The position numbers and the translations under genes were made by a program. The notes under the pieces are model-generated. The model was not told where the DNA came from. It made no database searches and saw only the letters and a list, made by a program, of their open reading frames with translations. 64,000 nt of DNA, from NCBI GenBank assembly GCA_963835495.1, contig CAWIFQ010000003.1, positions 62,001 to 126,000 on the forward strand. The letters are read 5' to 3'. Numbering within the stretch: position 1 is the first letter of the stretch; each line of letters starts with the position of its first letter. Origin of the DNA: Acaudatibacter sp963835495 (GTDB lineage: Bacteria > Pseudomonadota > Alphaproteobacteria > Caulobacterales > Caulobacteraceae). Of this stretch, positions 63,233 through 64,000 are shown in pieces.

Positions 63233-63481
63233 TCAGGACCTCGGCGCGCCACCGGACCCGAGCACCATGTCGCCGTGTTGCGTGATTGACCGGCCCAGCC
63301 GCTGCGCCGGTTCCGGATCCAGGTGAAGCTGGATACGCGAGACCCGTCCGGCGGCTGCGTCCGCGGCGCTGGCGTAGTAGTCGAACGCCAGCCCCACCGT
63401 CTTGTCCTGCACGACGGTGACCATCCACTGCTTCAGCGGCAGGAAGGTGACGAGTTCCCTGGCGTCCGTCTCGAGTTCCAT
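63233..63481 (-). CDS. Uncharacterised 82-residue protein
   Basis: Starts at ATG 63481 behind a strong ribosome site (GGAGGAGTGACA). Sequence MELETDARELVTFLPLKQWMVTVVQDKTVGLAFDYYASAADAAA... No signal peptide or membrane segment. An open frame upstream (ATG 63562) is less likely because the ribosome site is specific to 63481. No family recognised. Convergent with dcd, 5 bp between stops. Confidence 0.65.
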   Translation of the reverse strand: MELETDARELVTFLPLKQWMVTVVQDKTVGLAFDYYASAADAAAGRVSRIQLHLDPEPAQRLGRSITQHGDMVLGSGGAPRS

Positions 63482-63656
63482 TGTCACTCCTCCGCTGCGG
63501 CCCACCCGATAGCGGAACACGCCGTCGGCGGCCACCCCGAGAGTGTAAGGGTCGCTTGACACGTGCTTACCCGATGTGTCATGTGTCCTTTACAGTTTGT
63601 CCAGGAAACTTGCATGAACCCGCCAACCGCCGCGCCGGAGAACTCCGGCTTCGCCC

Positions 63657-64000
63657 ATGAAGGCTTTGACCGCCACCTACGTCGTGGGCATCGCCGGCAC
63701 GGCGCTCGCCGCCGGACTGTTCTGGCTGGGCGTCCGGCTCGTCCAGGCGCGTCATCTGCCAAGCGGTTGGATCTACGCCGGAGCGATGGTCTACGCCGCC
63801 GCCATCCTCGGCGTCGCCTACGCCGCCTTCCGCACTGGCCGCCGCCTTGGCCACGTCCACGCCGACGCCGGCCGCGCGCCGCTACCACCGGCGGTTCTTC
63901 GTCGCCATGGCCGCCTACGTCTTCACGCTGATGATCTCGGCGAGCCTGTTCGCCGGCGTGCATCCGTCGCCGTGGCTGGCCTGGCCCCTGGCGCTGACGC
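63657..64000 (+). CDS. Membrane protein, partial, with likely frameshift
   Basis: The product begins KALTATYVVGIAGTALAAGLFWLG, an N-terminal membrane segment, then WIYAGAMVYAAAILGVAYAAF. After about residue 75 the open frame loses hydrophobic character, while another frame gives RYHRRFFVAMAAYVFTLMISASLF. They meet at 63872-63882 (CCGGCCGCGCGCC), with one extra base. The gene continues beyond the window. Three or more membrane segments. Function unknown. Confidence 0.6.
   Translation, partial: MKALTATYVVGIAGTALAAGLFWLGVRLVQARHLPSGWIYAGAMVYAAAILGVAYAAFRTGRRLGHVHADAGRAPLPPAVLRRHGRLRLHADDLGEPVRRRASVAVAGLAPGAD

Overview
The window is chromosomal DNA of a very GC-rich alphaproteobacterium, most likely a member of the Caulobacterales (Caulobacter or Phenylobacterium-like). 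The best marker is gcrA, the master cell-cycle regulator of CcrM-methylating alphaproteobacteria. An argD-argF-hslO gene order, a bfd-bfr pair, periplasmic glucan genes and frequent long palindromic intergenic repeats agree with this. The family is an inference, not a measurement. No rRNA, tRNA, CRISPR array, prophage or transposase gene was seen.

Layout. 0-6 kb: rpmI-rplT, a rhodanese, an RlpA-like lipoprotein, a DUF3108 protein and a hybrid histidine kinase. 6-18.9 kb: an ABC-2 exporter, an aminotransferase, a sulfotransferase, type II NADH dehydrogenase, tail-to-tail opgG/D and opgH, a GST, an SMP-30 protein and an MFS transporter. 18.9-24.6 kb: an uncharacterised pair (a poly-proline secreted or membrane protein plus a cytoplasmic partner) beside an S9 peptidase, then a CDP-diacylglycerol pyrophosphatase and bfr/bfd. 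24.8-37.9 kb: infC with a probable ATC start, then envelope and sugar genes (heptosyltransferase-like GT9, galU, glmS/glmM divergent, ugd, phosphomannomutase, gpmA). 38-50.9 kb: a pentapeptide-repeat protein, a small heat-shock gene behind a ROSE-like thermometer, hisN, a lipid A acyltransferase, xseA, gcrA and argD-argF. 50.9-53.3 kb: a short accessory segment separating argF from hslO. 54.2-57.5 kb: an ECF sigma/anti-sigma pair divergent from a secreted subtilase and a Gly/Ala-rich secreted protein. 57.6-64 kb: short-chain dehydrogenases, a nitronate monooxygenase, metZ and dcd.

The most interesting local system is at 54.2-57.5 kb. The motif GGAYGAAA-N14-CGTT occurs on both strands of one near-palindrome between the sigma operon and the subtilase gene, and again before the Gly/Ala-rich gene. 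This points to an ECF sigma factor that controls its own operon, a secreted protease and a low-complexity secreted protein.

Two window-wide features matter to any user. First, 13 otherwise well-conserved genes carry 15 single-base-type frameshifts, 13 of them in the same direction (+1 class), so residual indel errors in the assembly are the simplest explanation; those genes are annotated across the shift. Second, at least six families of 75-170 bp inverted repeats punctuate the intergenic spaces.
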